64,000 nt of DNA from Kribbella sp. VKM Ac-2569 (GTDB taxonomy: Bacteria > Actinomycetota > Actinomycetes > Propionibacteriales > Kribbellaceae): positions 992,001-1,056,000 of the forward strand of contig NZ_SGXJ01000002.1 of NCBI RefSeq assembly GCF_004216905.1, in the 5' to 3' direction. Each line of letters starts with the position of its first letter. Positions within the stretch are counted from its first letter, which is position 1. Positions 41,813 through 50,817 of the stretch are shown here, in pieces. Under the pieces are notes generated by a model that saw only the letters and a program-made list of their open reading frames with translations, did not search any database and was not told the DNA's origin. A program made the translations under genes and the position numbers.

Positions 41813-42609
41813 GCGTGCTGGAGATGCGCGAGGTCGTCAAGGAGTACCGGCTGCGCAACGGTCTGCGGACCACGCGGCTGCGCGCCGTCGACAAGGTGAG
41901 CTTCGAGCTGACGCCGGGCCGGACGATCGCGCTGGTCGGACAGTCCGGCTCGGGCAAGTCGACGATCGCCAAGTTGCTGATGCAGCTCGAACGGCCGACG
42001 TCCGGAGCGATCCTGGTGGACGGCGAGCCGATGCGGTACCACGGTGCGTCTGCCGCGGCGTACCGGAAGGCCGTGCAGATGGTGTTCCAGGACCCGTTCG
42101 CGTCGCTGAATCCGTATCACACGATCAGCCATCACCTGGAGCGGCCGGTGAAGCTCCATCACCCGGACTTCACCCGCGAGCAGGTCGACGAGCGGGTGCT
42201 GGAGCTGCTCCGCCGGGTCCGGCTGGACGAGGACTTCGCGCACCGGAAGCCGCACGAGTTGTCCGGTGGTCAGCGGCAGCGCATCGCGATCGCCCGGGCG
42301 CTCGCCCCCGAACCGGCGATCCTCGTCGCGGACGAGCCGGTGTCGATGCTCGACGTGTCGATCCGCCTCGGCGTACTCAACCTGCTCGCGACCCTGCAAC
42401 GCGAGGAGAACCTCGGCGTCCTCTACATCACCCACGACCTCGCCACCGCACGGCACTTCAGCGACGAAATCATGGTGCTGTACGGCGGTGTCGTGGTCGA
42501 ACGCGGCCCGGCGGACGACGTGATCCTGAACCCGCAACACGAGTACACCCAACTCCTCGCCGAAGCCGCCCCAGCCCCAGAACGCCGCCTGACCCAACTA
42601 CGCCCGTAA
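41809..42609 (+). CDS. ABC transporter ATPase, DppF type
   Basis: 266 residues. Walker A is GQSGSGKSTIAK, signature LSGGQRQRIAIARALA, Walker B ILVADEPVSMLD and switch YITHD. The protein is shorter than many DppF (about 330) because the C-terminal extension is brief. It is the last gene of the five-gene importer and is followed by a bidirectional terminator shared with glmM. Confidence 0.93.
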   Translation: MSVLEMREVVKEYRLRNGLRTTRLRAVDKVSFELTPGRTIALVGQSGSGKSTIAKLLMQLERPTSGAILVDGEPMRYHGASAAAYRKAVQMVFQDPFASLNPYHTISHHLERPVKLHHPDFTREQVDERVLELLRRVRLDEDFAHRKPHELSGGQRQRIAIARALAPEPAILVADEPVSMLDVSIRLGVLNLLATLQREENLGVLYITHDLATARHFSDEIMVLYGGVVVERGPADDVILNPQHEYTQLLAEAAPAPERRLTQLRP

Positions 42610-42616
42610 ACAACAA

Positions 42617-42650
42617 GTACGCCGGAGGGCCAGGCGGCTCTCCGGCGTAC
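42617..42650. terminator. Bidirectional terminator between the Dpp operon and glmM
   Basis: An 11-bp perfect stem: 42617-42627 pairs with 42640-42650, loop 12 nt, in the 51-bp gap between convergent genes. Confidence 0.75.
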
Positions 42651-42660
42651 CGTGCTGCTT

Positions 42661-44007
42661 TTAGAGCTTCAGGGAGGAAGCGACCACGTCTGCGAGGGAG
42701 TGGGCGATCTCGTCGGCTGTGTCCGAGGACTCGGCTTCGACCATCACGCGGACGAGTGGCTCGGTGCCGGACGGGCGGAGCAAGACTCGGCCGGTGTCGC
42801 CCAGGCGCGTGGTGGCCTCGGCGACCGCGGACTGCACCGCGGGGTCGGTGCCCGCGCGAGACTTGTCCACGTTCTTCACGTTGACCAGGACCTGCGGGAG
42901 GCGGGTCATCGCACCGGCCAGATCGGCCAGGCTCTTGCCCGTCTGAGCCACCCGGGCGAGCAGCATGACCGCGGTCAGCGTGCCGTCGCCGGTGGTCGCG
43001 TGGTCGGACAGGATCACGTGCCCGGACTGCTCACCGCCGAGCTTGTGGCCGCCGGCCTTCATCGCCTCGAGCACGTACCGGTCGCCGACTTTCGTCTGCT
43101 CGACCGCGATCCGCTCCCGGACCATCGCCTGGACGAAGCCCAGGTTGCTCATCACGGTCGCGACCACGGTGTCGTTCGACAGCTTGCCGCTGTCCCGCAT
43201 CGCCAGCGCCAGGATCGCGAGGATCTGGTCGCCGTCGACGAGCTCGCCGTTCGCGTCCACCGCCAGGCAGCGGTCCGCGTCACCGTCGAGCGCGATCCCG
43301 ACATCGGCCCGGTGCCCGACGACCTCACGCTGCAGACCATCGATATGCGTGGAGCCGCAGTTCAGGTTGATGTTCAGCCCGTCCGGGGCGGCGCCGACCG
43401 TGATCACCTCGGCGCCGAGCCGGCGCAGTGCCTCCGGCGCGGTCTGCGAGGCCGCGCCGTTGGCGCAGTCGATCACGACCTTGAGCCCGTCGAACCGGTT
43501 CGGTGACGAGCGGACCAGGTGCGAGACATACGTCTCGAAACCCTGCCCGTCGTCGGTCACCCGGCCGACGGACGCACCGGTCGGGCGCTGCCACTCCTCG
43601 CCCATCCGGGCCTCGATGGCGTCCTCGATCACGTCGTCGAGCTTGATCCCGCCGCGAGCCAGGAACTTGATGCCGTTGTCCGGCATCGGGTTGTGGCTGG
43701 CGGACAGCATCACGCCGAGATCGGCGCCGGTCGAACCGGTCAGGTGCGCAACGGCCGGGGTCGGCAGCACGCCGAGCCGGACCACGTCGACGCCGGCGCT
43801 GGCCAGACCGGCCACCACGGCGGCTTCCAGGAACTCACCACTGGCACGCGGATCCCGGCCCACAACGGCGCGTGGCCGGTGCCCTTCGAAGGCACCGGCC
43901 TCGCCGAGTACGTGAGCTGCCGCGACCGAGAGGTCGAGCGCCAGCTCCGCGGTCAGGTCCACGTTCGCCAGGCCACGGACTCCGTCCGTGCCGAACAAAC
44001 GCCCCAT
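42661..44007 (-). CDS. glmM: Phosphoglucosamine mutase
   Basis: Interconverts glucosamine-6-P and glucosamine-1-P for UDP-GlcNAc synthesis. 448 residues, the usual length. The catalytic phosphoserine lies in [13 protein letters not shown] (Ser104), the Mg loop in ALDGDADRC, and the sugar loop in [10 protein letters not shown] with [12 protein letters not shown] at the end. It lies 7 bp after rpsI, the standard actinobacterial rplM-rpsI-glmM order. Confidence 0.96.
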   Translation of the reverse strand: MGRLFGTDGVRGLANVDLTAELALDLSVAAAHVLGEAGAFEGHRPRAVVGRDPRASGEFLEAAVVAGLASAGVDVVRLGVLPTPAVAHLTGSTGADLGVMLSASHNPMPDNGIKFLARGGIKLDDVIEDAIEARMGEEWQRPTGASVGRVTDDGQGFETYVSHLVRSSPNRFDGLKVVIDCANGAASQTAPEALRRLGAEVITVGAAPDGLNINLNCGSTHIDGLQREVVGHRADVGIALDGDADRCLAVDANGELVDGDQILAILALAMRDSGKLSNDTVVATVMSNLGFVQAMVRERIAVEQTKVGDRYVLEAMKAGGHKLGGEQSGHVILSDHATTGDGTLTAVMLLARVAQTGKSLADLAGAMTRLPQVLVNVKNVDKSRAGTDPAVQSAVAEATTRLGDTGRVLLRPSGTEPLVRVMVEAESSDTADEIAHSLADVVASSLKL

Positions 44008-44014
44008 CAGGTGA

Positions 44015-44536
44015 TCAGCGCTTGCTGTACTGAGGCGCCTTACGGGCCTTCTTGAGACCGGCCTTCTTACGCTCCTTGATCCGCGAGTCGCGGGTGAGCA
44101 GACCAGCCTTCTTCAGGCCCGGGCGGTTGGCCTCGAGGTCCGCCGCGTTCAGGCAGCGGGCCACACCCAGCTGCAGCGCACCGGCCTGGCCGGTGATGCC
44201 GCCGCCGTTGATCCGGGCGATCACGTCGTACGAGCCCTCGAGGCCCGCGACGACGAACGGCTCGTTCACGTGCTGCTGGTGGACCTTGTTCGGGAAGTAG
44301 ACGTCGAGGTCCTTCCCGTTGACCTTCCACTTGCCGGTCCCCGGGACGATCCGCACCCGGGCGATCGCCTCCTTGCGGCGACCAGTGGCGCCGGCCGGGT
44401 TGATGACCGCCACCCGACCCGTCTCGGCGCGCTGCTCCGGAGCCGGGTTCGTCTCGGAGGTGTAGGCGACCGGGCCCTCGGTGTCGATGGGCACCTCGGT
44501 CTCGAGCTCTTCGGTCTCGGTGGTGATGTCGCTCAC
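44015..44536 (-). CDS. rpsI: 30S ribosomal protein uS9
   Basis: 173 residues. The C-terminal 130 residues are uS9 ([21 protein letters not shown] ... [12 protein letters not shown], with the conserved C-terminal tail that reaches the P-site tRNA). About 45 extra N-terminal residues are acidic and low in complexity, a common actinobacterial extension. It follows rplM by 35 bp. Confidence 0.97.
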   Translation of the reverse strand: MSDITTETEELETEVPIDTEGPVAYTSETNPAPEQRAETGRVAVINPAGATGRRKEAIARVRIVPGTGKWKVNGKDLDVYFPNKVHQQHVNEPFVVAGLEGSYDVIARINGGGITGQAGALQLGVARCLNAADLEANRPGLKKAGLLTRDSRIKERKKAGLKKARKAPQYSKR

Positions 44537-44571
44537 GCTGTGAATCCTCGTTTACCTGGTTCGTCGATCGC

Positions 44572-45015
44572 TTACTGGGCGATCTGGGTGATCTCGAACG
44601 GCTTCGGCTGCTGCGCCGTGTGCGGGTGCTCCGGACCGGCGTACACCTTCAGCTTGGTCAGCAGCTTCCGGCTCAGGCGGTTCTTCGGGAGCATGCCCCA
44701 GACGGCTTTCTCGACGGCCTTCCGGGGGTCCTTGTCGAGGATCTCGCCGATCGGCGTCGCCGTCAGACCACCCGGGTGACCCGAGTGGCGGTACGCCAGC
44801 TTGTCGGTCCGCTTGGTGCCGGACAGGGCCACCTTGGAAGCGTTGACGACCACGACGAAGTCGCCGCCGTCCACGTGCGGAGCGAACGTCGGCTTGTGCT
44901 TGCCGCGCAGCAGGGTGGCGATCTGGACGGCGAGCCGACCGAGCGTGACGTCGGTGGCGTCGATCACGAGCCACTCACGAGTGACGTCAGCAGGCTTCGG
45001 GCTGTACGTGCGCAC
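44572..45015 (-). CDS. rplM: 50S ribosomal protein uL13
   Basis: 147 residues, [29 protein letters not shown] onwards, with [15 protein letters not shown]. The start is GTG 45015, preceded by GAAGG. It opens the rplM-rpsI-glmM unit. Confidence 0.97.
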   Translation of the reverse strand: MRTYSPKPADVTREWLVIDATDVTLGRLAVQIATLLRGKHKPTFAPHVDGGDFVVVVNASKVALSGTKRTDKLAYRHSGHPGGLTATPIGEILDKDPRKAVEKAVWGMLPKNRLSRKLLTKLKVYAGPEHPHTAQQPKPFEITQIAQ

Positions 45016-45301
45016 GGTCGTTGACCTTCGTTTCTCAGAGGTTGAACAAAACTGGACGTCGGCGAGCGGTCAGCCGACAAGAACAGTGTCTGTACCGGAC
45101 CTGGAACGCACAACAGCAGCCCAGAATACCGGCGTGGCCATGTCCGGGTCAAAGTGAGCCCACACGCCGAGGGGCCCCCGGCTTGGAAGCAGCTGAGGAC
45201 AGCACTAGTTTAGCGGTGAAGATTGCAGTCCGAATCGCGTCCCGCCGGCTGATCTACCCTCATTCATCCAGGCGATGACGCCAGCTTCCGAAGAGGGCAT
45301 T
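45016..45301. promoter_or_regulatory. Divergent intergenic region, rplM-gltA
   Basis: 286 bp with no gene. It must contain the rplM leader and promoter and the gltA promoter. One good sigma-70-like candidate faces gltA (45183-45211). No convincing leader hairpin for L13 autoregulation was identified. Confidence 0.4.
45183..45211 (+). promoter_or_regulatory. Candidate gltA promoter
   Basis: TTGGAA at 45183-45188, a 17-bp spacer and TAGTTT at 45206-45211. It implies a leader of about 84 nt before the gltA GTG. Confidence 0.4.
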
Positions 45302-46588
45302 GTGACCGAACAGTCGCTCACCGTCCGGGACAACCGGACCGGCAAGGACTTCGACCTTGCCATCACCGATGGCACCATCCGTGCCGCAGACCTCAAGCAG
45401 ATCAGCGCATCCGACGGCGACGGTGGCCTGGCCACCTACGACCCCGGCTTCGTCAACACCGCGTCCTGCCGTTCCTCCGTCACCTTCATCGACGGCGACA
45501 AGGGCATCCTGGAGTACCGCGGGTACCCGATCGAGCAGCTCGCCGAGCAGTCGAACTACCTCGAGGTGGCCTACCTGCTGGTGAACGGCAAGCTGCCGAA
45601 CAAGGCGGAGTACGAGGCCTGGGCGCACGACGTGACGTATCACACGTTCGTGCACGAGAACCTGAAGACCTTCATGCAGGGCTTCCGGTACGACGCGCAC
45701 CCGATGGGCATGCTGCTGGCCTCGGTCGGCGCGCTGTCCACGTTCTACCCGGAGTCGCGCAACATCTTCGACGAGGAGTCCCGGGCGCTGCAGATCCGGC
45801 GGCTGATCGCGAAGATGCCGACGCTCGGCGCGTTCGCGTTCCGGCACGCCCAGGGCAAGCCGTACGTGTACCCGGACAACGAGCTCAGCTACACGGCGAA
45901 CTTCCTGTCGATGCTGTTCAAGATGAGCGAGCCGAAGTACGCCGCCGACGACCGCCTGGTGCGGGCGCTGGAGATCCTGTTCATCCTGCACGCCGACCAC
46001 GAGCAGAACGCCTCCACGAACGCGGTCCGCGCGATCGGCTCGACCCAGGTCGACCCGTACACCGCGGTGGCCGGCGGGATCGGCGCGCTCTACGGCCCGC
46101 TGCACGGCGGCGCCAACGAGGCCGTGCTGAAGATGCTCCGCCGGATCGGCTCGGTCGACAACGTGCCGTCGTTCATCGAGGGCGTGAAGAACGGCGAAGA
46201 GCGGCTGATGGGCTTCGGCCACCGGGTCTACAAGAACTACGACCCGCGGGCCAAGATCATCAAGAAGGCCGCCGACGACGTCTTCGAGGTCACCGGCATC
46301 AACCCGCTGCTGAAGATCGCCGTCGAGCTGGAGAAGATCGCGCTGGAGGACGAGTACTTCGTCTCCCGCAAGCTCTACCCGAACGTCGACTTCTACTCCG
46401 GCCTGATCTACGAGGCGCTGGAGTTCCCGCCGGACATGTTCACCGTGCTGTTCGCGATCCCGCGGACCTCCGGCTGGCTGGCCCAGTGGCTGGAGATGCT
46501 CGGCGACGGCGACCAGAAGATCGCCCGCCCGAAACAGATCTACACCGGCGCCCGAGGCGTCCAGTACGTCCCGATGGGCGACCGCTAA
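45302..46588 (+). CDS. gltA: Citrate synthase
   Basis: Condenses oxaloacetate and acetyl-CoA, the entry step of the TCA cycle. 428 residues of the long, hexameric-type subfamily. The key residues lie in HADHEQNAST, GPLHGGANEAVLKML and GFGHRVYKNYDPRA. GTG 45302 follows GAGGG; an upstream ATG at 45275 would add nine residues and lacks a good Shine-Dalgarno. A very strong terminator follows. Confidence 0.96.
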   Translation: MTEQSLTVRDNRTGKDFDLAITDGTIRAADLKQISASDGDGGLATYDPGFVNTASCRSSVTFIDGDKGILEYRGYPIEQLAEQSNYLEVAYLLVNGKLPNKAEYEAWAHDVTYHTFVHENLKTFMQGFRYDAHPMGMLLASVGALSTFYPESRNIFDEESRALQIRRLIAKMPTLGAFAFRHAQGKPYVYPDNELSYTANFLSMLFKMSEPKYAADDRLVRALEILFILHADHEQNASTNAVRAIGSTQVDPYTAVAGGIGALYGPLHGGANEAVLKMLRRIGSVDNVPSFIEGVKNGEERLMGFGHRVYKNYDPRAKIIKKAADDVFEVTGINPLLKIAVELEKIALEDEYFVSRKLYPNVDFYSGLIYEALEFPPDMFTVLFAIPRTSGWLAQWLEMLGDGDQKIARPKQIYTGARGVQYVPMGDR

Positions 46589-46606
46589 CCCCGGAAGATC
46601 TCGACC

Positions 46607-46642
46607 AGCCGCCGCGAAACGAACCCTCGTTTCGCGGCGGCT
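46607..46642 (+). terminator. 16-bp perfect stem-loop terminator of gltA
   Basis: 46607-46622 is the exact reverse complement of 46627-46642 with a 4-nt loop. It lies 18 bp after the gltA stop. Confidence 0.85.
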
Positions 46643-46881
46643 GTCTTGTGTCGTGGCGCGCACACGGCCCGAGGTACTGGCGCCGAGAACTGCACGACAC
46701 CACGGTCAGCATCGCGGCATCAGCACGGCACCCGCGCGTGGCTGCGCCCCGTCCCCCGGACTGGGAACAGGCGCTGGGGTGTCGAGACAGGCTATTTCCT
46801 GTCCACCGCCCCCACAGGGTGTCCCCAGTCCCACCAGCCATCCAAGACAGCCGCCGCGAAGCGGTGTCCTTGGGGATTGGA
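46643..46881. other. Gene-free interval with nested inverted repeats, possible structured RNA
   Basis: 239 bp between two terminators with no plausible gene. The reading frames present lack any recognisable domain. Perfect stems: GTGTCGTG 46648-46655 with CACGACAC 46693-46700, and GGACTGGG 46758-46765 with CCCAGTCC 46824-46831, enclosing GACAGG 46786-46791 with CCTGTC 46798-46803 (6-nt loop). The nested pair could be an RNA. No family was recognised. Confidence 0.3.
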
Positions 46882-46923
46882 AACGGCCCCGGGCGGACAG
46901 TTCTGTCGCGGTCCGGGGCCGTT
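46882..46923 (-). terminator. 11-bp stem-loop terminator downstream of the SnoaL-like gene
   Basis: 46882-46892 pairs exactly with 46913-46923. It is 15 bp beyond the stop of the minus-strand SnoaL-like gene. Confidence 0.7.
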
Positions 46924-46938
46924 CGGCGCCTCTGGGGA

Positions 46939-47394
46939 CTAGGACGCGGCCGGTGCCTCGGCCGGTTCCTTCAGGTGTGCGACGAGTTGGTCGACCTGGC
47001 CGCGGGCGCGGATCATCGACAGGTGGTCGATGAAGTCCCGGGACTCCACGATCAGCCCGTCCCGCACCCGCAGTACGAAGATCGCCGGCACCCGGAACGG
47101 CTCGCCGGTGGCCACGATCGTGCCGTCGTACTCGAACTCGGCCACGATCACCTCGGGGTCGGTGGTTTCGTGCACCCGGATGTTGTCCGGCTGGAAGCGC
47201 ACCACCTCGGTGACCCGCGGGCCGACCCCGCCGAAGTGCTCACGGAGCGCGTCCCGGCTGAGCAGCGGGTGGTCGCCGTACGGGTTCATCGGGTGCCGGA
47301 CGTCGGTCTGCTCGGCGTACAGGTCCGGCAGGACGGCGAAGTCGCGGTCGGCGACGCCGTGCACGAGCTTCAGGAAGACCTCTTCAGGAGTCAT
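46939..47394 (-). CDS. SnoaL-like/NTF2-fold protein
   Basis: 151 residues from ATG 47394 (MTPEEVFLKLVHGVADRDF), which follows GAGGA. The NTF2-like cone fold is suggested by FAVLPDLYAEQTDVRHP near the start, then LREHFGGVG, an EFEYDGTI strand, and VLRVRDGLIVESRDFIDHL. SnoaL-like proteins are small isomerases, hydrolases or ligand-binding proteins. It is divergent from a TetR gene, so its ligand is probably the TetR effector or a related compound. Function unknown. Confidence 0.8.
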   Translation of the reverse strand: MTPEEVFLKLVHGVADRDFAVLPDLYAEQTDVRHPMNPYGDHPLLSRDALREHFGGVGPRVTEVVRFQPDNIRVHETTDPEVIVAEFEYDGTIVATGEPFRVPAIFVLRVRDGLIVESRDFIDHLSMIRARGQVDQLVAHLKEPAEAPAAS

Positions 47395-47412
47395 CGGATT
47401 CCTCACAGGGTA

Positions 47413-47458
47413 TAAACGGAGTGATGACTTCGAATATATGGAGTCTCGACTTCGTTTA
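47413..47458. promoter_or_regulatory. Nested inverted repeats between SnoaL-like and TetR genes, candidate TetR operator
   Basis: Outer arms TAAACGGAGT (47413-47422) and ACTTCGTTTA (47449-47458) with one mismatch. An inner, less perfect pair GACTT/GAGTC (47426-47430, 47441-47445) flanks an AT-rich core that could be a -10. Confidence 0.5.
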
Positions 47459-47516
47459 CAACCCTGGTGGCGTTCGCGGCGTCTTCTAGGCTGAGGTGCG
47501 ACGGAGGGGAGCTGGG

Positions 47517-48065
47517 GTGCGAGCAGACGCACGGGACAATCGGGCCAGGATCATGACGGCCGCAGACGACGTCTTCGGGCGGTCGCCGGGGGCGTCGACC
47601 GACGATGTGGCGAGGCTGGCCGGGGTCGGGATCGCGACGGTGTTCCGGCACTTCGCGACCAAGACCGAGTTGCTCGAGGCGGTGCTGACGCTGCGCCTGG
47701 AGCGGATCCGGGACCGGGCTCTGGAGCTGGCCGGCAGCGACGACCCGGGTACGGCGTTCTTCGAGTTCTTCACGCAGGTCGTGTCGGAGTCCGCGTCGAA
47801 GCTCGCGATCGCCGAAGCGCTGACCGCGGCGGGGGCGGCGGCCGGCGAGGAGGCACGGGAGGCCGGTCGCGGGATGCGGGAGGCGTTCAGCGGGTTGCTG
47901 ACCGCGGCACAGAAGGCCGGCGCGGTCCGGGCGGACGCGGAGATGCCCGAGGTGTACGCGTTGCTGATCGGCGCGTCCCGCGGCGCGACCGCGGCCAAGC
48001 TCGATCCGGAGACCCGCGACCGGATGCTCGCGCTGATCTACGACGGCCTGAAGCCTCGCGGGTGA
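47517..48065 (+). CDS. TetR-family transcriptional regulator
   Basis: 182 residues. The N-terminal HTH is at about 8-55 (ARIMTAADDVFGRSPGASTDDVARLAGVGIATVFRHFATKTELLEAVL), followed by a helical ligand domain. GTG 47517 follows GGAGGGG. It is divergent from the SnoaL-like gene and overlaps the start of the GH18-like gene by GTGA. Confidence 0.9.
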   Translation: MRADARDNRARIMTAADDVFGRSPGASTDDVARLAGVGIATVFRHFATKTELLEAVLTLRLERIRDRALELAGSDDPGTAFFEFFTQVVSESASKLAIAEALTAAGAAAGEEAREAGRGMREAFSGLLTAAQKAGAVRADAEMPEVYALLIGASRGATAAKLDPETRDRMLALIYDGLKPRG

Positions 48066-49030
48066 AGCGCGTCCTCAAGATCGTCGTTGTCCTGCTACTC
48101 CTTCTGATCGTTCCGCTCGGCGCCTACGCGATCTCGCTGCGCGTGCAGTACGCCGGCGACCCGACGGCCCGGACCCGCAACCAGGACGCGCTCTGGCTTG
48201 GTCACGCCTGGGTCGACGGCCGGAAGACCGCCGCCGACGTGACCGCGCTGGCGCAGCGGCTGCAGGGCACCGGCATCCGCGACCTCTACGTGCACACCGG
48301 TCCGTTGGAGCACGACGGCTCGTTGCCATTGGCAAAGGTTTCGCCGAAGGCACGCTGGTTCGTCGATGCGGTGCATGCCGCGGCTCCCGCCATACGCGTG
48401 CAGGCCTGGCTCGGTGACGTCGTACAGCCGGGCAAGGATCCCGGTATGAACCTCGATGACTCGGCCGTCCGCCAGCGGGTGGTCGACTCGGCGTCTGCCG
48501 TTCTGCAGCAGGGGTTTCAGGGCATCCACTACGACTTCGAGCCGGTACGGTCCGGGTCGAAGGGCTACCTGGCCGTGCTGGACGAGACCCGTGCGCTGGG
48601 TACGACGCTGTCGGTTGCGGCGGCGCAGATCGACCCGCTCTGGTACCTGCACAAGCTCCCCGTCGACAAGTGGTGGTCGCAGGACTACTTCCGCCAGGTC
48701 GCGGAACGGGTCAACCAGGTCGCCGTCATGTCCTACGACACCGCACTGCCGATGGAGTCGTTGTACGGCGGGTACGTCGCCAAGCAGACCAAGCTGGCGC
48801 TGGAGGTCACCCCACCGGCCACGGACCTCCTCATGGGACTCCCGGCGTACTGGGAGAACAACCCGGCCCATTGGGGCAACGCGGAGACCGTCAGCGCAGC
48901 GGTCCGCGGCGCACGCCTCGGTCTTGGCGACTCACCGCGACAGAACTTCGGTCTGGCCCTGTACGTCGACTTCGCGGCCACCGACGAGCACTGGGCGGCG
49001 TACCGCGACGGCTGGTGTGTAGCGACCTAG
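48062..49030 (+). CDS. Membrane-anchored GH18-like TIM-barrel protein
   Basis: 322 residues. One N-terminal hydrophobic helix (VLKIVVVLLLLLIVPLGAYAI) anchors or exports the protein. The rest resembles GH18 hydrolases: GIRDLYVHTG, a strand ending in GIHYDFEP with Glu160 in the position of the catalytic acid, MSYDTALPM and GLALYVDFAATDEHW near the end. The canonical DxxDxDxE is reduced to a version without the first Asp. Chitinase-like or peptidoglycan-related hydrolysis is possible; activity is unproven. The start overlaps the TetR stop. Confidence 0.78.
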   Translation: MKRVLKIVVVLLLLLIVPLGAYAISLRVQYAGDPTARTRNQDALWLGHAWVDGRKTAADVTALAQRLQGTGIRDLYVHTGPLEHDGSLPLAKVSPKARWFVDAVHAAAPAIRVQAWLGDVVQPGKDPGMNLDDSAVRQRVVDSASAVLQQGFQGIHYDFEPVRSGSKGYLAVLDETRALGTTLSVAAAQIDPLWYLHKLPVDKWWSQDYFRQVAERVNQVAVMSYDTALPMESLYGGYVAKQTKLALEVTPPATDLLMGLPAYWENNPAHWGNAETVSAAVRGARLGLGDSPRQNFGLALYVDFAATDEHWAAYRDGWCVAT

Positions 49031-50781
49031 AACGGGTTCCAGCGGGTCAGCACCAGGATGAGGACGCAGACCGCCACGTAGACAGCGTTGATCAGCAGAA
49101 CCGGCGAGGGCCTGCGGGCGACGGGCTCGTCCGGCAGGCCGGTGCGCGAACGCAGCCGGAGCGTCTCGAACACGGCAGCGACGTTGGCCAGCTCCTTGTC
49201 CGCGATACCGCCGACGACGTGCCAGTCGTCAACTGCCTCCAGGCTGAGCCCTTCCTCCTCGACCTCGACCGACTCCACGAACCGCCACGACAGGCGCCGC
49301 TCGAGCCAGCCGGTGCGGATCCACAGGTCAGTCGCGGTGGCGGTCACTCGGTAGAGCGCACGTGAACCGAGTGAATGCACCAGCTGTGCACCGATGACGG
49401 TCGCCATGACGGCGGCGTACCAATCGCCCCAGCTCGCAAAGGTCCCGACTGCGACCGGCGCAACTACCAGTACGGCGATGAACGCCGGCAGATTCCACCA
49501 CGCCCGCGTCTGCAGTGGGACCTCCCACGGCAGCGTCGGCACCTCCCGCGCTGGATCCACCGTCGACTCGGACGGCTTGCTGGTGTCTGAGTGCTGCTCG
49601 GACAAGCCTTGCGTGGACTCGGCGCGCCACGGCATCCGCCGCGGCGCCCGGAACGGGCTGACTGGTCGAAGAACGTGATCGCCGAGCACGAGCGTCGGCC
49701 AACTGCCCTCAGCCAGGTCGCCTACCAGCAGTGCGTCGCCGCGGTACCGCTTGAGCGTTTCGGCCCACTCCCGCTTGAGCTTGGCCGGTGCGGCCTCTTC
49801 GTCCTTGTCGAGCGCCGTGAAGGCGTCGAACAACCGCAGGTCGCTCTCCTCGTCGTCCAGGTCGGTCTCGAGAAAGCCCAGCAGGACCGCGCCGTCCGCC
49901 GACCGGACCGCGAACGCAGCGGAGGCGTCTGGCTCGATTCGGACCGGCAGAGCCTGTCCGTTCCAGAACCTGCGCGGGCGAGCCCTGCGGAGCTGGATGT
50001 CGCGTAGCAGGAACAGGACGGCCAGCGCCCAAGCACCACCGGCCACCGTGTACCAGAACGTGTAGTCGGCGAGCTCTGCACGCAGCCGGAGCCAGTCCGG
50101 GTCGGCAGGGTCGACGAGGACCGGGACCTGCGCGCCGGTTTCGTAGTCGTCAACCACGGTCACGGTGTGACTGCGGCCGTCGGGCAGCTGCAGAACGAGG
50201 TCCCCGTCGTCGTTCGTGCCCTTCACGACAGCTGTCTGCTCGACAGCACGTCGTACGTGTGTTTCCTCGCGCTGGTCCTGCCAGTGCATCAGACCGAGCG
50301 CGGCGGCGCCCACCAGCACCAGACCAGCCGCCACGAGGAGTCGGCTGGTCACACCGATCGGTGCGGCCGCCGGCACCTGCACCTGCTGTCGCGGCATCCG
50401 CGCGGCCAGGGACTGTTGCCTACGGCGGCTCGTGACGATCCAGATCAGCAGTACGGCACACAGGACGCCGTACACGGTCCAGCCGATCCGCGCTGAGGTG
50501 ACGTTGTCGTACCGGAGGTCGAGGACCATGAACAGCACGCCGGAGGCCGCGGCGACGATCGGCCGCCACCACAGCAGGACGAGCGACGCGAAGCAGGCGA
50601 TCATCACCAGCGAGAACGTCCGGTCCGGACCGCAGACCGTGGGGTCCTCGATCGAGCAACGGCCGGTGTCACCGGCGACCGACGCCACGATCGCCCCGAG
50701 CCAGACAACCGGCAGGAGCCAGCGGTAGAGCCAGCTCGGGACCACGCTGCCGGCCCAGCGGGCGGCCAGATCGCCTCTCAT
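49027..50781 (-). CDS. Multi-pass membrane protein with a C-terminal PH-like domain
   Basis: 584 residues. Hydrophobic helices at about 18-38, 55-75, 77-90, 100-117, 145-165 and 245-265, then a soluble stretch, then two more near 425-465 and one near 560-580. The stretch ALYRVTATATDLWIRTGWLERRLSWRFVESVEVEEEGL looks like a bacterial PH domain. A segment from about 165 to 230 (VKGTNDDGDLVLQLPDGRSHTVTVVDDYETGAQVPVLVDPADP) resembles DUF3592-type beta regions. Function unknown. The stop overlaps the convergent GH18 gene by 4 bp. Confidence 0.8.
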   Translation of the reverse strand: MRGDLAARWAGSVVPSWLYRWLLPVVWLGAIVASVAGDTGRCSIEDPTVCGPDRTFSLVMIACFASLVLLWWRPIVAAASGVLFMVLDLRYDNVTSARIGWTVYGVLCAVLLIWIVTSRRRQQSLAARMPRQQVQVPAAAPIGVTSRLLVAAGLVLVGAAALGLMHWQDQREETHVRRAVEQTAVVKGTNDDGDLVLQLPDGRSHTVTVVDDYETGAQVPVLVDPADPDWLRLRAELADYTFWYTVAGGAWALAVLFLLRDIQLRRARPRRFWNGQALPVRIEPDASAAFAVRSADGAVLLGFLETDLDDEESDLRLFDAFTALDKDEEAAPAKLKREWAETLKRYRGDALLVGDLAEGSWPTLVLGDHVLRPVSPFRAPRRMPWRAESTQGLSEQHSDTSKPSESTVDPAREVPTLPWEVPLQTRAWWNLPAFIAVLVVAPVAVGTFASWGDWYAAVMATVIGAQLVHSLGSRALYRVTATATDLWIRTGWLERRLSWRFVESVEVEEEGLSLEAVDDWHVVGGIADKELANVAAVFETLRLRSRTGLPDEPVARRPSPVLLINAVYVAVCVLILVLTRWNPF

Positions 50782-50817
50782 CGCAGTTCCCCCTCCAAGT
50801 GTGGGAGAACTCTAAGG

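Noticed and set aside
37277..42609. Dpp-type importer as a confirmed muropeptide transporter
   Set aside because: Proximity alone does not show it. Family-5 binding proteins also carry peptides and oligosaccharides, and the ROK neighbour points to a sugar. It is listed only as a candidate.
46486..47415. Plus-strand frame across the gltA end, the gene-free gap and the SnoaL-like gene
   Set aside because: It starts inside gltA, crosses two terminators and runs antisense to the SnoaL-like gene, with no family features.
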